DNA of 5,331 bases, from contig DATLYT010000048.1 in the NCBI GenBank assembly GCA_035574455.1, positions 1 to 5,331 of the forward strand. Direction: 5' to 3'. Origin of the DNA: DATLYT01 sp035574455 (lineage in GTDB: Bacteria; Bacteroidota; Ignavibacteria; UBA10030). Positions 5,181-5,331 of this stretch are shown here, piece after piece (position 1 is the stretch's first letter; every line of letters begins with the position of its first letter). A program made the position numbers and the translations under genes. Under the pieces are notes generated by a model, which had not been told where the DNA came from, ran no database searches, and saw only the letters and a program-made list of their open reading frames with translations.

Positions 5181-5331
5181 GCGACGTCGAAGCCGTCAAA
5201 AAACTCTCGCAATCCTACTCGAAGCTCCGCACCGAGATTGCCAAGGTCATTGTGGGGCAGGAATCCATCATCGAGCATCTGATGATTGCACTCCTGGCAC
5301 GCGGCCATTGCCTTCTCGTCGGCGTGCCGGG
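5177..5331 (+). CDS. MoxR-family AAA+ ATPase, 5' part (cut by window end)
   Basis: The first 51 codons plus two bases (GG, so a Gly) are visible. The peptide starts MSDVEAVKKLSQSYSKLRTE, continues with AKVIVGQESIIEHLMIALLA (residues 22-41), and ends RGHCLLVGVPG, which is the entry to the Walker A motif of MoxR proteins (usually GVPGLAKT). These cytoplasmic AAA+ ATPases act as chaperone-like factors in maturation or activation of protein complexes and commonly precede DUF58 and von Willebrand-factor-A genes, which would lie beyond the window. ATG 5177 is the only candidate start, since the frame has no ATG, GTG or TTG between it and the in-frame TAG at 5057-5059. No good Shine-Dalgarno precedes it, so it may depend on coupling to the small ORF ending at 5180, or on another initiation mode. 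The family call is strong despite the short length; the function of this particular copy is unknown. Confidence 0.88.
   Translation, partial: MSDVEAVKKLSQSYSKLRTEIAKVIVGQESIIEHLMIALLARGHCLLVGVP

Noticed and set aside
5036..5308. 90-codon - strand frame over the moxR start
   Set aside because: The + strand frame here encodes an unmistakable MoxR N-terminus; the - strand frame has no recognisable motif.

Overview
The window reads as ordinary chromosome from a Gram-negative bacterium of moderate-to-high GC. It is most likely a member of the Bacteroidota/Chlorobiota/Ignavibacteriota/Kapabacteria (FCB) assemblage. That placement is an inference from gene content and order: a DUF4340 protein, several SurA/PpiC-type isomerases including lipoproteins, and a MoxR ATPase. 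No taxonomic marker is present. All supported genes lie on the + strand.

Layout. Positions 1-666 hold the 3' part of a DUF4340-domain gene whose beginning lies outside the window. Positions 667-839 are a pyrimidine-rich intergenic stretch with a 58-nt G-free core, which could be a Rho-loading/termination region, followed by an AT-rich leader. Positions 840-4962 hold three consecutive parvulin (PpiC/SurA-type) genes packed as an operon. The first is a 668-aa lipoprotein with two intact and one degenerate isomerase domain. The second is a 286-aa lipoprotein with a single, apparently non-catalytic parvulin-like domain; its GTG start overlaps the preceding gene by 14 bp. The third is a 420-aa SurA-like protein with a cleavable signal peptide, starting 6 bp after the second gene. 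Positions 4963-5176 are a compact intergenic region holding a GCGAAGC mini-hairpin, three perfectly phased 10-bp repeats, a small ORF and a hairpin covering a Shine-Dalgarno sequence. From 5177 to the window end is the start of a MoxR-family AAA+ ATPase, cut at the Walker A motif.

How it works together. The three parvulin-type proteins would all act outside the cytoplasm: two tethered to a membrane by lipid and one soluble in the periplasm. Together they could form a graded chaperone/isomerase set for outer-membrane or secreted protein folding, with catalytic residues progressively lost in some domains. MoxR ATPases are cytoplasmic AAA+ chaperone-like proteins, so the neighbourhood has a protein-maturation theme on both sides of the inner membrane. 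I see no clear mobile element, CRISPR array, tRNA or rRNA. The least ordinary parts are the non-catalytic parvulin paralogue and the structured 4963-5176 intergenic region; no wholly new system is evident.
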